From assembly GCF_001613265.1 (NCBI RefSeq), contig NZ_BDCA01000001.1:248001-312000 (forward strand): DNA of 64,000 nucleotides. Reading direction: 5' to 3'. The stretch comes from Nocardia vermiculata NBRC 100427. Lineage in GTDB: Bacteria > Actinomycetota > Actinomycetes > Mycobacteriales > Mycobacteriaceae. The first letter of the stretch is position 1. Each line of letters opens with the position of its first letter. Made by a program: the position numbers and the translations under genes. Below, piece by piece: positions 23,198 through 37,009 of the stretch. The notes below the pieces were generated by a model that saw only the letters and a list, made by a program, of their open reading frames with translations, was not told the DNA's origin and ran no database searches.

Positions 23198-26100
23198 CTA
23201 CGCCCCGAAAACGCGCTCGACCACGGTCTTCGCCCGGCGCGTCACGCGCATGTAGTTGTCGAGGAATTCGCTGCCGTCGTCGGTGGGCCAGCCGGCCACG
23301 CGGGCGACGGCCGACAGCAGCGGTCCGGGGCCGGGGAGTTGGTCGTTGGGTTTACCACGCACCAGCACCAGCGCGTTGCGGGCCTTGGTGGCGGTGAGCC
23401 AGGCGTCGCGCAGCAGTTCCACGTCCTCGGCGTCTAGCAGTTTGCGCTGCTCGATCACCGCGAGACAGTCCAGTGTGGAGGTGTTGTGCAGCTCCGGCAC
23501 CTCGTGGGCGTGCTGCAGTTGCAGCAACTGCACCGTCCACTCGATATCGGCGAGGCCGCCGCGCCCCAGCTTGGTGTGGGTGGCCGGATTCGCGCCGCGC
23601 GGGAGCCGCTCGGAGTCCACCCGGGCCTTGATCCGCCGGATTTCGCGCACCGCGTCCTCGGAGACACCACCCTTGGGGTAGCGGACCGGGTCGATGGAAT
23701 GCAGGAAGCGCACGCCCAGGTCCTGATTGCCCGCAACCTGATGCGCGCGCAGCAGCGCCTGTACCTCCCAGGGCTGGGCCCACTGCTGGTAGTAGGCGCG
23801 GTAGGCGGACAGTGTGCGTACCAGGGCGCCGTTGCGGCCTTCGGGGCGCAGTCCGGTGTCGACCTGCAGTGGCGGGTCGGTGCTCGGGGCGCCCAGCAGT
23901 CGCTGTACCTGCTCGGCCACGCCGATCGCCCATTTCACCGCGACCGTCTCGTCCGCGCCGGGACGTGGATCGCAGACGAACAACACATCGGCGTCCGAGC
24001 CGTAGCCCAGTTCCAGCCCGCCCAGCCGGCCCATGCCGATCACCGCGATATCGGCCGGTGCGTCGGCATCGTGCTGAATCACCCAGGCACGGACGACGGC
24101 CTGCAGCGAGGCCTCGAGCACCGCAACCCACACCGAGGACAGCGCCCGGCACACCTGCGGGACCTCCAGAAGGCCGAGCACGTCGGCGGAGGCGATGCGG
24201 GCCAGCTCGTGGCGGCGCAGCGAGCGGGCGGTAGCAATGGCGCGACGAGGGTCCTCGTAGCGGGCAGCACCGGCGAGGGTGCTGGTGCGCACATCCTCGG
24301 CCTTGGGCTTGAGCAGCAGCGGACCGCTGGGACCGTCGGCGTACATCCGGATGGTTTCGGGAGCATTGATCAGCAGATCGGGCAGATAGGCCGAGGAGCC
24401 GAGCACGATCATCAGTCGCTGCGCGATCGCGCCCTCGTCACGCAGTTCGCGCAGGAACCAGATCTCATCGTCGAGAGCTTCCGAGACGCGGCGGTAGGCC
24501 AGCAGTCCGGCGTCGGGATTCGGTGTGTCGCCGAGCCATTCGAGCAGGGTGGGCAGCAGCAGCGCCTGAATCCGGCCCTTGCGCCCGACCTCACCGGTAA
24601 GGGCCTTCAGGTGCCCGAGGGCATTCTCCGGTGCGGCGTAACCGAGGGCGGCGAGCTGTCGTACCGCGGCCTCGGGGCTCAGCCGCAGTGCCGCGGCATC
24701 GAGGCGGGCGACCGATTCCAGCAGCGGGCGGTAGAACAGCTTGGCGTGCAGCCGCCGCACCCGCAGCGTGTTGCGTTTGATCTCGCTGCGCAGTACACCC
24801 AGCGCGTCGTGGCGGCCGTCGGGACGCATGTGGGCGGCGCGCGCCAGCCAGCGCAGACCCTCCTCGTCGTCGGCGGCGGGCAGGGTGTGGGTGCGCTTGA
24901 GGCGCTGCAACTGCAGCCGGTGTTCGAGCAGCCGCAGGAATTCGTAGGAGGCGGTGAGGTTGGCGGCGTCGTCGCGCCCCACGTAGCCGCGATCGGCAAG
25001 TGCGGTCAGCGCCTCCACGGTGCCCTGCACGTGCAGTGCTTCGTCGACCTTGCCGTGCACCAATTGCAGGAGCTGGACGGCGAATTCGACGTCTCGCAGG
25101 CTGCCGTGGCCCAGTTTCAGTTCGCGCTCGCGCATCTCGGCGGGCACCAGATCCTCGACCCGGCGCCGCATCGCCTGCACATCGGTGACGAAATCCGGGC
25201 GCTCGGAGGCGGTCCAGACCATGGGGGTGAGCGCCGCACTGTACTGGGCGCCGAGTTCCAGATCGCCGGTGGCGGGGCGGTTCTTCAGCAGCGCCTGGAA
25301 CTCCCAGGTGCGGGCCCAGCGCTTGTAGTAGGTGAGGTGGGAATCCAGGGTACGTACCAGCGCACCGGCCTTTCCTTCCGGCCGCAGTGCCGCGTCGACG
25401 TCGAAGAATGCGGTGCTCGCGACGCCCATCATCTCCGCGGCCAGCCGGGTGGCGGTGGTGTCGGCAGGTTCGGCGACGAATACGACATCCACGTCGGAGA
25501 CGTAATTCAGTTCGCACGCACCGCATTTGCCCATCGCGATCACTGCCAGGCGCACCGGTACCGGCTCGTCGGGACAGATCCGGGCCACCGCCACCGACAG
25601 CGCCACGGTGAGCGCCGAATCCGCGAGGTCGGTGAGATGCTGCCCCACCTGGCGGTACGGCAGCACCGGCTCGTTCTCGACAGTGGCGGCCAGATCGTGG
25701 GCGGCCAGCAACATCAACTGATCGCGGTATCGCTTGCGCAGTTTCGCCACGACCTCCGGTCCGGCGTCGGCCGCCCGGTACAGCATCTCGGTGGCGTGGG
25801 GCCCGGTCTCGGGCACCGCACCCACCACGGCGAGCAGATCGTCGAGTATGTCGCGACGACTCGGCAGGTCTCGGCGCAGCAGTTGCCAGCCGGTCGGATC
25901 GGCGACCAGATGGTCGGCGAACGCGCTCGACGAACCGATCAGCGCGAACAGCCTGCCGCGCAACGGAATATCGGTGCGCAGCGCGGAATCCAGCACGTCC
26001 CACTGCGGCCCCAGCACCTCCCGCAAGCGGATCAGCGTGAGCAGCGCCAGATCGGCGTCCGGGGCGCGCGACAATGCCCACAACAGCGCGACGCTGTCCA

Positions 26101-26206
26101 CATTGTCCCAAGCGAGCTCCCGTAGCGATGCGGCTGCCGTCGGCTCCAGCAATCCCAGCCGACCGGCGCCGGGCACTGCGGGACGTGCAGTCGGTGGCCG
26201 GACCAT
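23198..26206 (-). CDS. glnE: Bifunctional glutamine synthetase adenylyltransferase/deadenylylase
   Basis: This 1002-residue enzyme adds AMP to, or removes it from, the regulatory tyrosine of GlnA1, tuning activity to nitrogen status. Two nucleotidyltransferase domains are present, with metal-binding motifs [19 protein letters not shown] (N-terminal, deadenylylation half) and [19 protein letters not shown] (C-terminal, adenylylation half). The helical linkers and full length match GlnE. It lies between glnA1 and glnA2 as in mycobacteria. In actinobacteria PII-type control of GlnE is family knowledge; nothing in this window shows it. Confidence 0.97.
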   Translation of the reverse strand: MVRPPTARPAVPGAGRLGLLEPTAAASLRELAWDNVDSVALLWALSRAPDADLALLTLIRLREVLGPQWDVLDSALRTDIPLRGRLFALIGSSSAFADHLVADPTGWQLLRRDLPSRRDILDDLLAVVGAVPETGPHATEMLYRAADAGPEVVAKLRKRYRDQLMLLAAHDLAATVENEPVLPYRQVGQHLTDLADSALTVALSVAVARICPDEPVPVRLAVIAMGKCGACELNYVSDVDVVFVAEPADTTATRLAAEMMGVASTAFFDVDAALRPEGKAGALVRTLDSHLTYYKRWARTWEFQALLKNRPATGDLELGAQYSAALTPMVWTASERPDFVTDVQAMRRRVEDLVPAEMRERELKLGHGSLRDVEFAVQLLQLVHGKVDEALHVQGTVEALTALADRGYVGRDDAANLTASYEFLRLLEHRLQLQRLKRTHTLPAADDEEGLRWLARAAHMRPDGRHDALGVLRSEIKRNTLRVRRLHAKLFYRPLLESVARLDAAALRLSPEAAVRQLAALGYAAPENALGHLKALTGEVGRKGRIQALLLPTLLEWLGDTPNPDAGLLAYRRVSEALDDEIWFLRELRDEGAIAQRLMIVLGSSAYLPDLLINAPETIRMYADGPSGPLLLKPKAEDVRTSTLAGAARYEDPRRAIATARSLRRHELARIASADVLGLLEVPQVCRALSSVWVAVLEASLQAVVRAWVIQHDADAPADIAVIGMGRLGGLELGYGSDADVLFVCDPRPGADETVAVKWAIGVAEQVQRLLGAPSTDPPLQVDTGLRPEGRNGALVRTLSAYRAYYQQWAQPWEVQALLRAHQVAGNQDLGVRFLHSIDPVRYPKGGVSEDAVREIRRIKARVDSERLPRGANPATHTKLGRGGLADIEWTVQLLQLQHAHEVPELHNTSTLDCLAVIEQRKLLDAEDVELLRDAWLTATKARNALVLVRGKPNDQLPGPGPLLSAVARVAGWPTDDGSEFLDNYMRVTRRAKTVVERVFGA

Positions 26207-26283
26207 GATGTCAAACTACCCCTGTGCGGGCCGGAACTCGGCAGAGACCGGCTGATCGACGGAAAGCGTGCTGCCCCAGGCGA

Positions 26284-27621
26284 TCACAGTGTCAGGTACT
26301 CGTCCAGTTCCCACTGGGTGACCTGGGCTCGGTAGGTGGCCCATTCACGGCGTTTGTTACGCAGGAAGAAGTCGAAAACATGCTCGCCGAGCGTCTCGGC
26401 GACCAGCTCCGACCGTTCCATCGCCTTGAGCGCCTCGTCCAGGGTCGAGGGCAACTCACGGAAGCCCATCGCACGGCGCTCCGCGGTGGTCAGCGACCAC
26501 ACGTCGTCCTCGGCCTCGGCGGGCAGGGTGTACCCCTTCTCGACCCCGCGCAGCCCGGCGGCCAGCAGCACCGCGAACGACAGATACGGGTTGCAGGCCG
26601 AATCAGGGCTGCGGATCTCGACCCGGCGCGAGGACTGCTTGTTGGGCGTGTACATCGGCACCCGGACCAGCGCGGAACGGTTCGACCGGCCCCAGGACGC
26701 GGCCGTCGGCGCTTCACCGCCGTGGATCAACCGCTTGTAGGAGTTCACCCACTGGTTGGTGACGGCGCTGATCTCGTTGGCGTGCTCGAGGATCCCGGCG
26801 ATGAACGCGCGCGCGGTCTCGGACAGGTTGTTCGGATCGTCGGCATCGGCGAAGGCGTTGTGCTCACCCTCGAACAGGCTCATGTGGGTGTGCATGGCCG
26901 AACCGGGATATTCGGCGAAGGGCTTGGGCATGAACGATGCGCGCACGCCCTCGTCGATCGCCACTTCCTTGATGAGATAGCGGAAGGTCATCACATTGTC
27001 GGCCATCGACAGCGCATCGGCGTAGCGCAGGTCGATCTCCTGCTGGCCGGGTGCGCCCTCGTGATGGCTGAACTCCACCGAGATGCCCATCGACTCCAGC
27101 GCGTCGATGGCGTGGCGGCGGAAGTTGGGCGCGGCATCGTGCACGGCCTGATCGAAGAAGCCACCGTTGTCCGCGGACAACGGCCGGCCGTCCTTCAGTT
27201 CCTTGCGGATCAGGAAGAACTCGATCTCGGGATGCACATAGCAGCTGAAACCGAGGTCACCGGCCTTGTTCAACTGCCGGCGCAGCACATGCCGCGGATC
27301 CGCCCAGGACGGCGAGCCGTCGGGCATCGCGATATCGCAGAACATGCGCGCCGAATGCTGATGCCCCTTACTCGTGGACCACGGCAGCACCTGGAAGGTC
27401 GACGGATCGGGTTTGGCGACCATATCGGCCTCCGAGACCCGGGAGAAGCCCTCGATGGCCGAGCCGTCGAATCCGATGCCCTCCTCGAAGGCACCCTCGA
27501 GCTCGGCCGGGGCGATCGCCACGGACTTCAGGTAGCCCAGGACGTCGGTGAACCAGAGCCGCACGAAACGGATATCCCGCTCCTCGAGCGTCCGCAGCAC
27601 GAATTCCTTCTGGCGATCCAT
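26284..27621 (-). CDS. glnA: Glutamine synthetase type I, GlnA2
   Basis: This 445-residue glutamine synthetase paralogue has FDGSAIEGF, the ATP-site MHTHMSLFEGEHN and NRSALVRVP. The adenylylation loop reads DDVWSLTTAE, so the target tyrosine of GlnA1 is replaced by tryptophan and GlnE should not control it. This matches the known GlnA2 group of mycobacteria. It sits 77 bases upstream of glnE on the same strand, and the two may be co-transcribed. The ATG at 27621 is the natural start of the family N-terminus (MDRQKEFVLRTLEE). Confidence 0.96.
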   Translation of the reverse strand: MDRQKEFVLRTLEERDIRFVRLWFTDVLGYLKSVAIAPAELEGAFEEGIGFDGSAIEGFSRVSEADMVAKPDPSTFQVLPWSTSKGHQHSARMFCDIAMPDGSPSWADPRHVLRRQLNKAGDLGFSCYVHPEIEFFLIRKELKDGRPLSADNGGFFDQAVHDAAPNFRRHAIDALESMGISVEFSHHEGAPGQQEIDLRYADALSMADNVMTFRYLIKEVAIDEGVRASFMPKPFAEYPGSAMHTHMSLFEGEHNAFADADDPNNLSETARAFIAGILEHANEISAVTNQWVNSYKRLIHGGEAPTAASWGRSNRSALVRVPMYTPNKQSSRRVEIRSPDSACNPYLSFAVLLAAGLRGVEKGYTLPAEAEDDVWSLTTAERRAMGFRELPSTLDEALKAMERSELVAETLGEHVFDFFLRNKRREWATYRAQVTQWELDEYLTL

Positions 27622-27695
27622 ACGCGCGAGCGTAGGACACCTGCGGTTAAATCCGTGTTACATCGTGCAACAAATGCCGGTCCGCCTGTGTGGCG

Positions 27696-29246
27696 TCAGC
27701 CGCAGGTGAGCCCGTCCGGCGGGGTCCTGAGGTCGGTGAGATAGGCGATGACGGCGTCGTCGACGCACGGCTCCCCCGCCGACAGGAACGCGGTGTGCCG
27801 GTTTCCCTTGTTCGTGATCAGCGCCGCGCCCAGTTGATTCGCCAGATCCACACCCGCCTGATACGGGGTGGCCGGATCGGCAGTGGTGGAGACGACGACC
27901 GTCTTCGGCAACCCCGGCGCGTACACCTCGTGCGGGGAGCCGCTGTTGGGTACCGGCCAGAACGCGCACATCTCGAGCGGGGCCTGCCCGGTCGCGTGAC
28001 CGTCGTCGAGGAAGGGCGCGGCCTTGCGGAATTCCGCGTCCTGTTCGTTGGTCTTCTTACGATCCTTCTCGGCCGGATCGTCGACGCAGTGGATGGCCAT
28101 GAATGCGGCCTGGGAATTGTCGTAGCTGCCGTCCTCGGAGCGGCCATCGTACATATCGGCCAAGCGCAGCAGGATATCGCCCTGCCCCTGGGTGAGCTGG
28201 GCCAATCCGGCACTCAGCACATTCCAGCCGGACTCGTCGTAGAGCGAGTTCTGCACGCCGGTCACCGCGTCGCCGTAGGTCAGGGGACGCCCGTCGCGGG
28301 TCTGCGCCGGATGGTCCCACAGCGGGTTGACCAGCTCGCGGAAGCGGTTCACCGCCTGGCTCGGATCCGATCCGAGCGGGCAGTCCGGTTGGCCGGTGCA
28401 CGAGGCGGCATAGGCATCGAAGACCTTCTGGAATCCGGCTGCCTGCTGGATCGACTCCTGGTCCGGATCGGCGGTGGGGTCCAAGGCACCGTCGAGCACC
28501 ATCGCCCGCACCTTGTCCGGGAACTTCTCGGCGTAGGTGTAGCCGAGACGGGTGCCGTAGGAGTAGCCGACGTAGTTGAGTTTCTCGTCCCCCAGTGCGG
28601 CGCGGATGACGTCCATGTCCTGCACCACCTCGCGGGTGCCCACATGCGCCAGGAATTCGTTGCCGGTCTTCTCCGTACAGTTCGACGCGAAGTCCTTGCT
28701 GTCCTGTTCGGCGGCGGCGATACCGGCCGGGGTGTAGTCGGTCGGCGGCTCCGCACGGTCGGCATCCCACTGCTGCGCGGTGAAGCATTCGATCAGCGGT
28801 CTGGATCCGCCGATGCCACGCGGGTCGAAGCCGATGCGGTCGAACCGTTGCGCGAGCGGTGTGCCCTGCCCCTGTCCGGCCATCCACAGCCCGGACTGAC
28901 CGGGGCCGCCCGGATTGAACAGCAGGGAGCCGATCCGCTTGCCGGTCGCCCGTTGGCGCGAGATCGCGATCTGCGCGGTCTCCCCCTCGGGCTTGTCGTA
29001 GTCGATCGGGACCGAGATGTGGGCACATTCGGTGCCTTGCGGGAAGCGCGTCCCCGGATCGGCGAACCCCTCACAACCACCCCACTGCGGGACCTGTTCG
29101 TAGTACTTCTGCAGGGCCGCCGTACTCGGCGGGGACGGTCGCGGGGCAGGACGGTTGTTCGACGTCGACGAGCAGGCGGCGGCCACACAGACGAGGGCCA
29201 GCACGGCGGCTAAGCGACCGGAGCGCGACAAGGGCATGCGCGCCAT
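27696..29246 (-). CDS. Hip1-like lipoprotein serine peptidase (S33 family)
   Basis: This 516-residue exported alpha/beta hydrolase belongs to the tripeptidyl-aminopeptidase family that includes mycobacterial Hip1 (CaeA), a cell-envelope protease. The N-terminus has a signal followed by a lipobox cysteine (VAAACSS). The nucleophile is in VGYSYGTRLG, the acid in TTADPATPYQAG and the histidine in GNRHTAF. Paired cysteines near the active site fit the family. In M. tuberculosis two related copies (Rv2223c and Rv2224c) follow glnA2; only one is present here. Confidence 0.88.
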   Translation of the reverse strand: MARMPLSRSGRLAAVLALVCVAAACSSTSNNRPAPRPSPPSTAALQKYYEQVPQWGGCEGFADPGTRFPQGTECAHISVPIDYDKPEGETAQIAISRQRATGKRIGSLLFNPGGPGQSGLWMAGQGQGTPLAQRFDRIGFDPRGIGGSRPLIECFTAQQWDADRAEPPTDYTPAGIAAAEQDSKDFASNCTEKTGNEFLAHVGTREVVQDMDVIRAALGDEKLNYVGYSYGTRLGYTYAEKFPDKVRAMVLDGALDPTADPDQESIQQAAGFQKVFDAYAASCTGQPDCPLGSDPSQAVNRFRELVNPLWDHPAQTRDGRPLTYGDAVTGVQNSLYDESGWNVLSAGLAQLTQGQGDILLRLADMYDGRSEDGSYDNSQAAFMAIHCVDDPAEKDRKKTNEQDAEFRKAAPFLDDGHATGQAPLEMCAFWPVPNSGSPHEVYAPGLPKTVVVSTTADPATPYQAGVDLANQLGAALITNKGNRHTAFLSAGEPCVDDAVIAYLTDLRTPPDGLTCG

Positions 29247-29438
29247 CCTTCCATCCCGCGTTGTACCCCTCAGCGGTGTCCGCGGCGGCTCCGTGGTTAC
29301 GCAGACTGCCTCCTCGGGCTGCGTGTGACGAATCCCATCCCCGCCACGGCTTAAAAGCGCCCGCGCACGGGTGGCAGACTGGACGGGTCATAACAACCCG
29401 GGGACCCGATCGGGCCTCGAGGAACGACGAAAGGGACG

Positions 29439-30320
29439 ATGATGTCCGCTGCTCAGGACAATCCTGTTTCCGGCACCACTGTTCCCGCGGAGAGCACTGC
29501 CTACGGTGCCGCACCGGCGACTTCCCGACGGAAGACGCGAGTGCAGCACCTGCAGCAGTGGAAGGCCGCGGGCGAGAAGTGGGCCATGCTCACCGCCTAC
29601 GACTATTCGACTGCGAAGCTGTTCGAAGAGGCCGGCATCCCGGTGCTGCTGGTCGGTGATTCGGCGGCCAATGTGGTCTACGGCTACGACACCACGGTTC
29701 CGATCACCATCGACGAACTGCTACCGCTGGTCCGCGGCGTGGTGCGCGGCGCACCGCACGCGCTGGTGGTGGCAGATCTGCCGTTCGGCAGTTACGAGGG
29801 CTCCCCCGAACAGGCCCTCACCGCGGCCACCCGCTTCATGAAGGAGGGTGGTGCGCACGCGGTCAAACTGGAAGGCGGAGAACGGGTTTCCGAGCACATC
29901 GCCCGGCTCACCGCGTCCGGTATCCCGGTGGTGGCGCATATCGGTTTCACCCCGCAGAGCGTCAACACCCTCGGCGGTTTCCGAGTGCAAGGACGCGGCG
30001 ACGGCGCCGAACAGCTGATCGCCGATGCCATCGCGGTCCAGGAAGCCGGGGCGTGCTCGGTGGTGATGGAGATGGTGCCGGCCGAGCTGGCCGGTCAGGT
30101 CACTCATAAACTCACCATTCCCACCGTCGGCATCGGCGCCGGCAACGATTGTGATGCCCAGGTCCTGGTCTGGCAGGACATGGCCGGGTACACCAGCGGC
30201 AAGACGGCCAAGTTCGTCAAGCACTTCGGCCGAGTCGGCGACGAATTGCGCAATGCCGCAGCGGCGTACGCGCAGGAAGTGGCCCGGGGCACCTTCCCCG
30301 GACCGGAGCACAGCTTCTGA
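29439..30320 (+). CDS. panB: 3-methyl-2-oxobutanoate hydroxymethyltransferase
   Basis: This enzyme transfers a hydroxymethyl group from methylene-tetrahydrofolate to 2-oxoisovalerate, the first step of pantothenate synthesis. At 293 residues it has the magnesium-binding [30 protein letters not shown], the catalytic glutamate in [10 protein letters not shown] and [18 protein letters not shown] longer N-terminal arm than in E. coli is usual for actinobacteria. Two adjacent ATG codons behind AAAGGG make the exact start uncertain by one residue. A strong hairpin follows. The other pantothenate genes are not in this window. Confidence 0.97.
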   Translation: MMSAAQDNPVSGTTVPAESTAYGAAPATSRRKTRVQHLQQWKAAGEKWAMLTAYDYSTAKLFEEAGIPVLLVGDSAANVVYGYDTTVPITIDELLPLVRGVVRGAPHALVVADLPFGSYEGSPEQALTAATRFMKEGGAHAVKLEGGERVSEHIARLTASGIPVVAHIGFTPQSVNTLGGFRVQGRGDGAEQLIADAIAVQEAGACSVVMEMVPAELAGQVTHKLTIPTVGIGAGNDCDAQVLVWQDMAGYTSGKTAKFVKHFGRVGDELRNAAAAYAQEVARGTFPGPEHSF

Positions 30321-30325
30321 GAACC

Positions 30326-30372
30326 GGCGGTGCGGGACCGATACCGGACCGAAGGTCCTGTCCCGCACCGCC
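30326..30372 (+). terminator. Hairpin terminator after panB
   Basis: The 13-base perfect arms GGCGGTGCGGGAC and GTCCCGCACCGCC surround a 21-base loop, starting six bases after the panB stop. There is no T tract, as is common in these genomes. Confidence 0.7.
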
Positions 30373-30494
30373 GACCGGTTCGGCCGGCCGGACACGGTTC
30401 GGGCGAACTTCTCCCGAGCGGAACGACCCGGGCGTCGAGGATGGCAAAATTGTAGGTTCACTACGTGACCGCCGGAATCGAACAAAGGGAACAG

Positions 30495-32811
<2,317 letters not shown>

Positions 32812-33052
32812 TTCTGTATCGGCCGGCATTCGTGTCGCCTCGACAATCGCTGATGCTGCGCGGACCACACCGGGCAACTAGAGAAATATCGATGCAATCG
32901 GCCCGGACGCCCGCGAGCGCATCCACTACGCCGCGGGCCTCCGAGACCGCCTCGGGCGAAAGTCCGAGGCGAGTTCGAATTCGAAACGCACGGCACCGCA
33001 ATTCGACGGCACCGAGTCGATTCGACATGCGTTCCACGCAGAACGCTGAAAT

Positions 33053-33382
33053 CTACTTCAGCGCCAGCATGGTGCCGTTCAGCTGATCCACCGGCCCGTA
33101 GACGGTGAACACGACGCGCCCGTCGGGGTACCGCGACGACAGGGCGGCCGCCGAATCGAGGGCCTGCCCGAACGAGGAGGCCGACGGATGCGGCAGCACC
33201 GCGATGGTGCGGCCGAAGTGGTTCTGGTTGACCCAGGCGGTGTCACCGTGGTTGAGATCGACCTGCACACCACCCGGCAGCGGCGTCACCGCGACCGCGG
33301 ACGCCGAACCCGCTCCCATTACTGCCGCACCCGACGCAGCGGCGACGATTACCGCACCGGCTGCCATCTTGCGAACTCGCAT
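33053..33382 (-). CDS. Small secreted protein
   Basis: This 109-residue protein has a signal peptide (MRVRKMAAGAV, then alanine-rich to ASAVA, cleavage near residue 29). The mature part of about 80 residues includes VQVDLNHGDTAWVNQNHFG and YPDGRVVFTVYGPVDQLNG. I recall similar small exported proteins in Nocardia and Rhodococcus without known function. ATG at 33382 gives the natural signal start; an upstream longer frame lacks one. A TATATATA stretch precedes the start, and only a weak AGCAGG could serve as ribosome-binding site. Confidence 0.65.
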   Translation of the reverse strand: MRVRKMAAGAVIVAAASGAAVMGAGSASAVAVTPLPGGVQVDLNHGDTAWVNQNHFGRTIAVLPHPSASSFGQALDSAAALSSRYPDGRVVFTVYGPVDQLNGTMLALK

Positions 33383-33841
33383 ATATATAGAACCTGCTTT
33401 CCGACACTCGTAGCACCCATGTCCACTGCCATCCCCGACAGCAGCCATTTCCAACGGCAACACCTTATGACGTCGGTCACCACCAGGCCACCCCGGCCCG
33501 GACCGTCGCCCGGGACACGCCGAGGATGTCCGATTCCGGCGGTGCGACATTCAGAGCATTTCGGTATCGAGCCGAAAAATGCCCGCGGGCCGAATCCGGT
33601 CCGTCGCCACTATTCGAATCGTGCACCGGGGTCTGTTTTCCGCCGATACTGCAACCGCCCGAATGCGCTGTTACTGTGAGCAATGGTGCGGCGAGCGAAA
33701 TTTCGTGCTGCCGTTACCGAACTCGAACGGTCGCGGGCCCACACCGTGCCAGGCCGCAGGGGTCCGTGCGGTAACGCGAGTTCGCCGCGCAACGAGAATC
33801 GTCGAGTAACAGTTCACCGAGTACAAGGAGTTCCATACCTG
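33383..33841. other. Intergenic, no clear gene
   Basis: About 460 bases between the secreted protein and a small 31-residue frame hold no supported gene. Base composition is lower in GC than the neighbours in places. The promoter of the secreted protein gene must lie here. Confidence 0.5.
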
Positions 33842-33937
33842 ATGTCGTCCATCGTCTACGACTACCTGCTGCCGCTCCTCGGTCCCGAGCAGGCCACCCA
33901 CTGGGCACAGATCCTGGTGATCAGCCCCGCCGGCTGA
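33842..33937 (+). CDS. Possible 31-residue protein
   Basis: ATG follows AAGGAG by about 11 bases. The frame (MSSIVYDYLLPLLGPEQ and ending LVISPAG) has G or C in nearly every third position, which is unusual for chance over 31 codons. A GC-rich hairpin region follows. It has no transmembrane helix long enough for certainty and no known family. Confidence 0.45.
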   Translation: MSSIVYDYLLPLLGPEQATHWAQILVISPAG

Positions 33938-34034
33938 GTCCCGGCACCGCCCGGTGCCCGCCACGGCGGGCGCCGGCTCCGGGCCGCCCGCCGTCCGGGC
34001 AGCCCGTCGAATACCGAGAACCACGCGCCGAAGG

Positions 34035-34445
34035 ATGGCCACTGTCGTGCTCACCGCCGAAGACCGCTTCGCCATCACCGATCTGATCAATCTGCACGGC
34101 CACCTCACCGACAACGGTGACCTCGACGGCTGGCCCGCACTGTTCAGCGAGGATGTCGTCTACGACGTGACAGCGCTGGGCGGGGACGTGCTGGTGGGCC
34201 TGCATGCCCTCCGCGCCGCCGCCCTGGAACTGGGCGAGCGCAATCCCGTCGCCCACCACGTGACCAATATCGTGCTGAACGAAGTCGCCGACGGCACCGT
34301 GCGGGCGTTGTCCAAGGGCCTGTCGATCTGGACCGACGGTTCGGCGGGCAGCGTCACCTACGAAGACACCATCGGGCGCGTCGGCGACGGCTGGAAGATC
34401 ACCCATCGCATCGTGCGCCCGCGCAGGCAACCACTGCGCCCCTGA
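34035..34445 (+). CDS. SnoaL-like (NTF2 fold) protein
   Basis: This 136-residue protein has the cone-shaped NTF2-like fold seen in polyketide cyclases, ketosteroid isomerases and dehydratases. The pattern FAITDLINLHGHLTDNGDLDGWPALFSEDVVYD at the start and GWKITHRIVRPRR at the end are typical. ATG at 34035 is preceded by a GAAGG-like sequence. No substrate can be given; many relatives are stand-alone and of unknown role. Confidence 0.75.
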   Translation: MATVVLTAEDRFAITDLINLHGHLTDNGDLDGWPALFSEDVVYDVTALGGDVLVGLHALRAAALELGERNPVAHHVTNIVLNEVADGTVRALSKGLSIWTDGSAGSVTYEDTIGRVGDGWKITHRIVRPRRQPLRP

Positions 34446-34513
34446 CTCGCCGGAGGCCAGTCCGGCACAAGCGGCCATCGACACCCGCCATCGGCTCGAA
34501 CACACTGACCGAT

Positions 34514-35161
34514 GTGATGATTTCTACCGCAGCCGTTCTCGGTATGGCCGTCACCGCCCTGGGGATGGTTCTCACGCCCGGACCGAACATGATGTACCTG
34601 GTGTCGCGCAGTATCAGCCAGGGGCGTATCGCCGGACTGATCTCGCTCGCCGGGACCGCCGTCGGCTTCGTCGTGTACATGGGGATGGCCAATGCCGGTC
34701 TGGCGGTGGTGTTCGTCGCGGTGCCGTGGCTGTACGTGGGGTTCAAGGCCGCCGGCGCACTGTATCTCGCGTATCTGGCGTGGCAGGCGCTGCGGCCGGG
34801 CGGCCGGGGTTTGTTCGAAACAACTGCGTTGGAACGTGATTCGGCCGGGCGCCTGTTCCGGATGGGACTGTTCACCAACCTGTTGAATCCGAAAGCCGCG
34901 ATCATGTACCTGGCATTGATCCCCCAGTTCGTCGATCCGGGACGGGGTCACGCTGGGCGGCAGGGGCTGTTGCTCGGTGGCATACAGATCACCGTCAGTG
35001 TGCTGGTCAACGCCGTGATCGTGCTCGCGGCCGGCACCGTCGCGGCCGTGGTCGCGCGCCGACCCGCGTGGACCTCCTGGCAGCGCCGGATCACCGGCAC
35101 ACTACTGGGAGCGGTGGCGGTACTGCTGGCGCGGGAGGTCCCGGCCAGAGCTCCGGCATAG
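34514..35161 (+). CDS. LysE/RhtB-family amino-acid exporter
   Basis: This 215-residue membrane protein has about five to six hydrophobic helices and the family signatures LTPGPNMMYLVSRSISQGR and GLFTNLLNPKAAIMYLALIPQFVD. Such transporters export lysine, threonine, homoserine lactone or related compounds by proton exchange. The GTG at 34514 and ATG at 34517 are adjacent possible starts. It is convergent with RNase P RNA. The exported compound cannot be told. Confidence 0.88.
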   Translation: MMISTAAVLGMAVTALGMVLTPGPNMMYLVSRSISQGRIAGLISLAGTAVGFVVYMGMANAGLAVVFVAVPWLYVGFKAAGALYLAYLAWQALRPGGRGLFETTALERDSAGRLFRMGLFTNLLNPKAAIMYLALIPQFVDPGRGHAGRQGLLLGGIQITVSVLVNAVIVLAAGTVAAVVARRPAWTSWQRRITGTLLGAVAVLLAREVPARAPA

Positions 35162-35222
35162 TCGGCAACGACGACACCGCCGCGGTCGCGATGTCGACAA
35201 CCACGAACGGCCCCGGAGGGTG

Positions 35223-35636
<414 letters not shown>

Positions 35637-35783
35637 CGCTGCCTATTGTGCCGTGTGCGCACCGTGTGCACGCACCCACCCCCGTGGGGTTCCGCAGACG
35701 TAGCGCGGTACCGGCGGTAACGCATAGGGTCCGGATGCACGGCGTCGGCGCCGTGCACGATCCGGTACGAAAGGGCAGCGCAT

Positions 35784-36947
35784 ATGGGGTTCGGCGACTT
35801 TCAGAACGAGATCTACTTCCAGGGGCTGCGCGGTGTGGTGCCGGAACTCCCGGTCACCTACGCCGACCTCGAGCAGCGCGCCCGGGCGGCCCTGCCCCCG
35901 GCGATCTGGAGCTACGTCGCGGGCGGTGCCGGCGACGAACGAACGCAACGAGCGAACGTGACCGCGTTCGACCGATGGGGGCTCATCCCCCGCATGTTCG
36001 TCGGCGCGAAGGAACGCGACCTCTCGGTGGACCTGTTCGGAACGACTCTTCCGACACCACTTTTCCTGGCTCCGGTCGGCGTGATCGGACTGTGCGGACA
36101 GGACGGGCACGGTGACCTGGCCACCGCACGTGCCGCCGCACGCACCGGCGTGCCGATGGTCGCCTCCACACTCACCGTCGATCCGATGGAAGACGTCGCG
36201 GCCGAATTCGGCGACACCCCAGGGTTTTTCCAGCTCTACACACCCACGGACCGCGACCTGGCGGCCAGCCTGGTGCAGCGCGCGGAACGAGCCGGGTTCA
36301 AGGCCATCGTGGTCACTCTCGACACCTGGATCACCGGATGGCGCCCGCGGGACCTGTCCACCGGGAACTTCCCGCAACTGCGCGGGCACTGCCTGGCCAA
36401 CTATTTCACCGATCCGGTCTTTCGCGCCGGTCTGGAGCGCACTCCGGAGGAGGATCCGATGGGGGCGGTGCTGCGCTGGGTGCAGTTGTTCGGCAACCCA
36501 CTGCGCTGGGAGGACCTGAGCTGGTTGCGTTCACTCACCGACCTGCCCCTGATCGTGAAGGGTATCTGCCACCCCGACGATGCTCGCCGGGCCCGCGACG
36601 GCGGCGTGGACGGCATCTACTGCTCCAATCACGGCGGCCGGCAGGCCAACGGCGGGTTGCCGGCGCTGGACATGCTGCCGGAAGTGGTCGCCGCCGCGGA
36701 CGGGCTGCCGGTGCTGTTCGACTCCGGAATTCGCAGTGGCGCCGATATCGTCAAGGCCCTCGCGCTCGGAGCGAGTGCGGTGGGAATCGGACGCCCCTAC
36801 GCCTACGGTCTGGCGCTCGGCGGGGCGGATGGAATCGTGCATGTGCTGCGCTCACTACTGGCCGAAACAGACCTGATCATGGCGGTCGACGGTTATCCCG
36901 AACGCAAAGATCTGACTCGCGAATGTTTGCGTTCTGTTCACCTGTGA
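35784..36947 (+). CDS. Lactate 2-monooxygenase-like FMN enzyme
   Basis: This 387-residue flavoprotein belongs to the FMN-dependent alpha-hydroxy acid oxidase family and closely resembles mycobacterial lactate 2-monooxygenase, which converts lactate and oxygen to acetate, carbon dioxide and water. Markers are [35 protein letters not shown], the catalytic His and Arg in [13 protein letters not shown], and the FMN phosphate site [19 protein letters not shown]. Whether it decarboxylates or just oxidises its substrate cannot be judged here. Confidence 0.88.
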   Translation: MGFGDFQNEIYFQGLRGVVPELPVTYADLEQRARAALPPAIWSYVAGGAGDERTQRANVTAFDRWGLIPRMFVGAKERDLSVDLFGTTLPTPLFLAPVGVIGLCGQDGHGDLATARAAARTGVPMVASTLTVDPMEDVAAEFGDTPGFFQLYTPTDRDLAASLVQRAERAGFKAIVVTLDTWITGWRPRDLSTGNFPQLRGHCLANYFTDPVFRAGLERTPEEDPMGAVLRWVQLFGNPLRWEDLSWLRSLTDLPLIVKGICHPDDARRARDGGVDGIYCSNHGGRQANGGLPALDMLPEVVAAADGLPVLFDSGIRSGADIVKALALGASAVGIGRPYAYGLALGGADGIVHVLRSLLAETDLIMAVDGYPERKDLTRECLRSVHL

Positions 36948-37009
36948 ACGCACCATGACCGGGGATCCAGGTCATCGTCCACCGGCGCGACACAGTACCG
37001 TTGTCGCCC

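Noticed and set aside
23486..26125. Very long frame antisense to glnE
   Set aside because: It is the mirror of the strong codon bias of glnE, glutamine- and glycine-rich and without a start signal.
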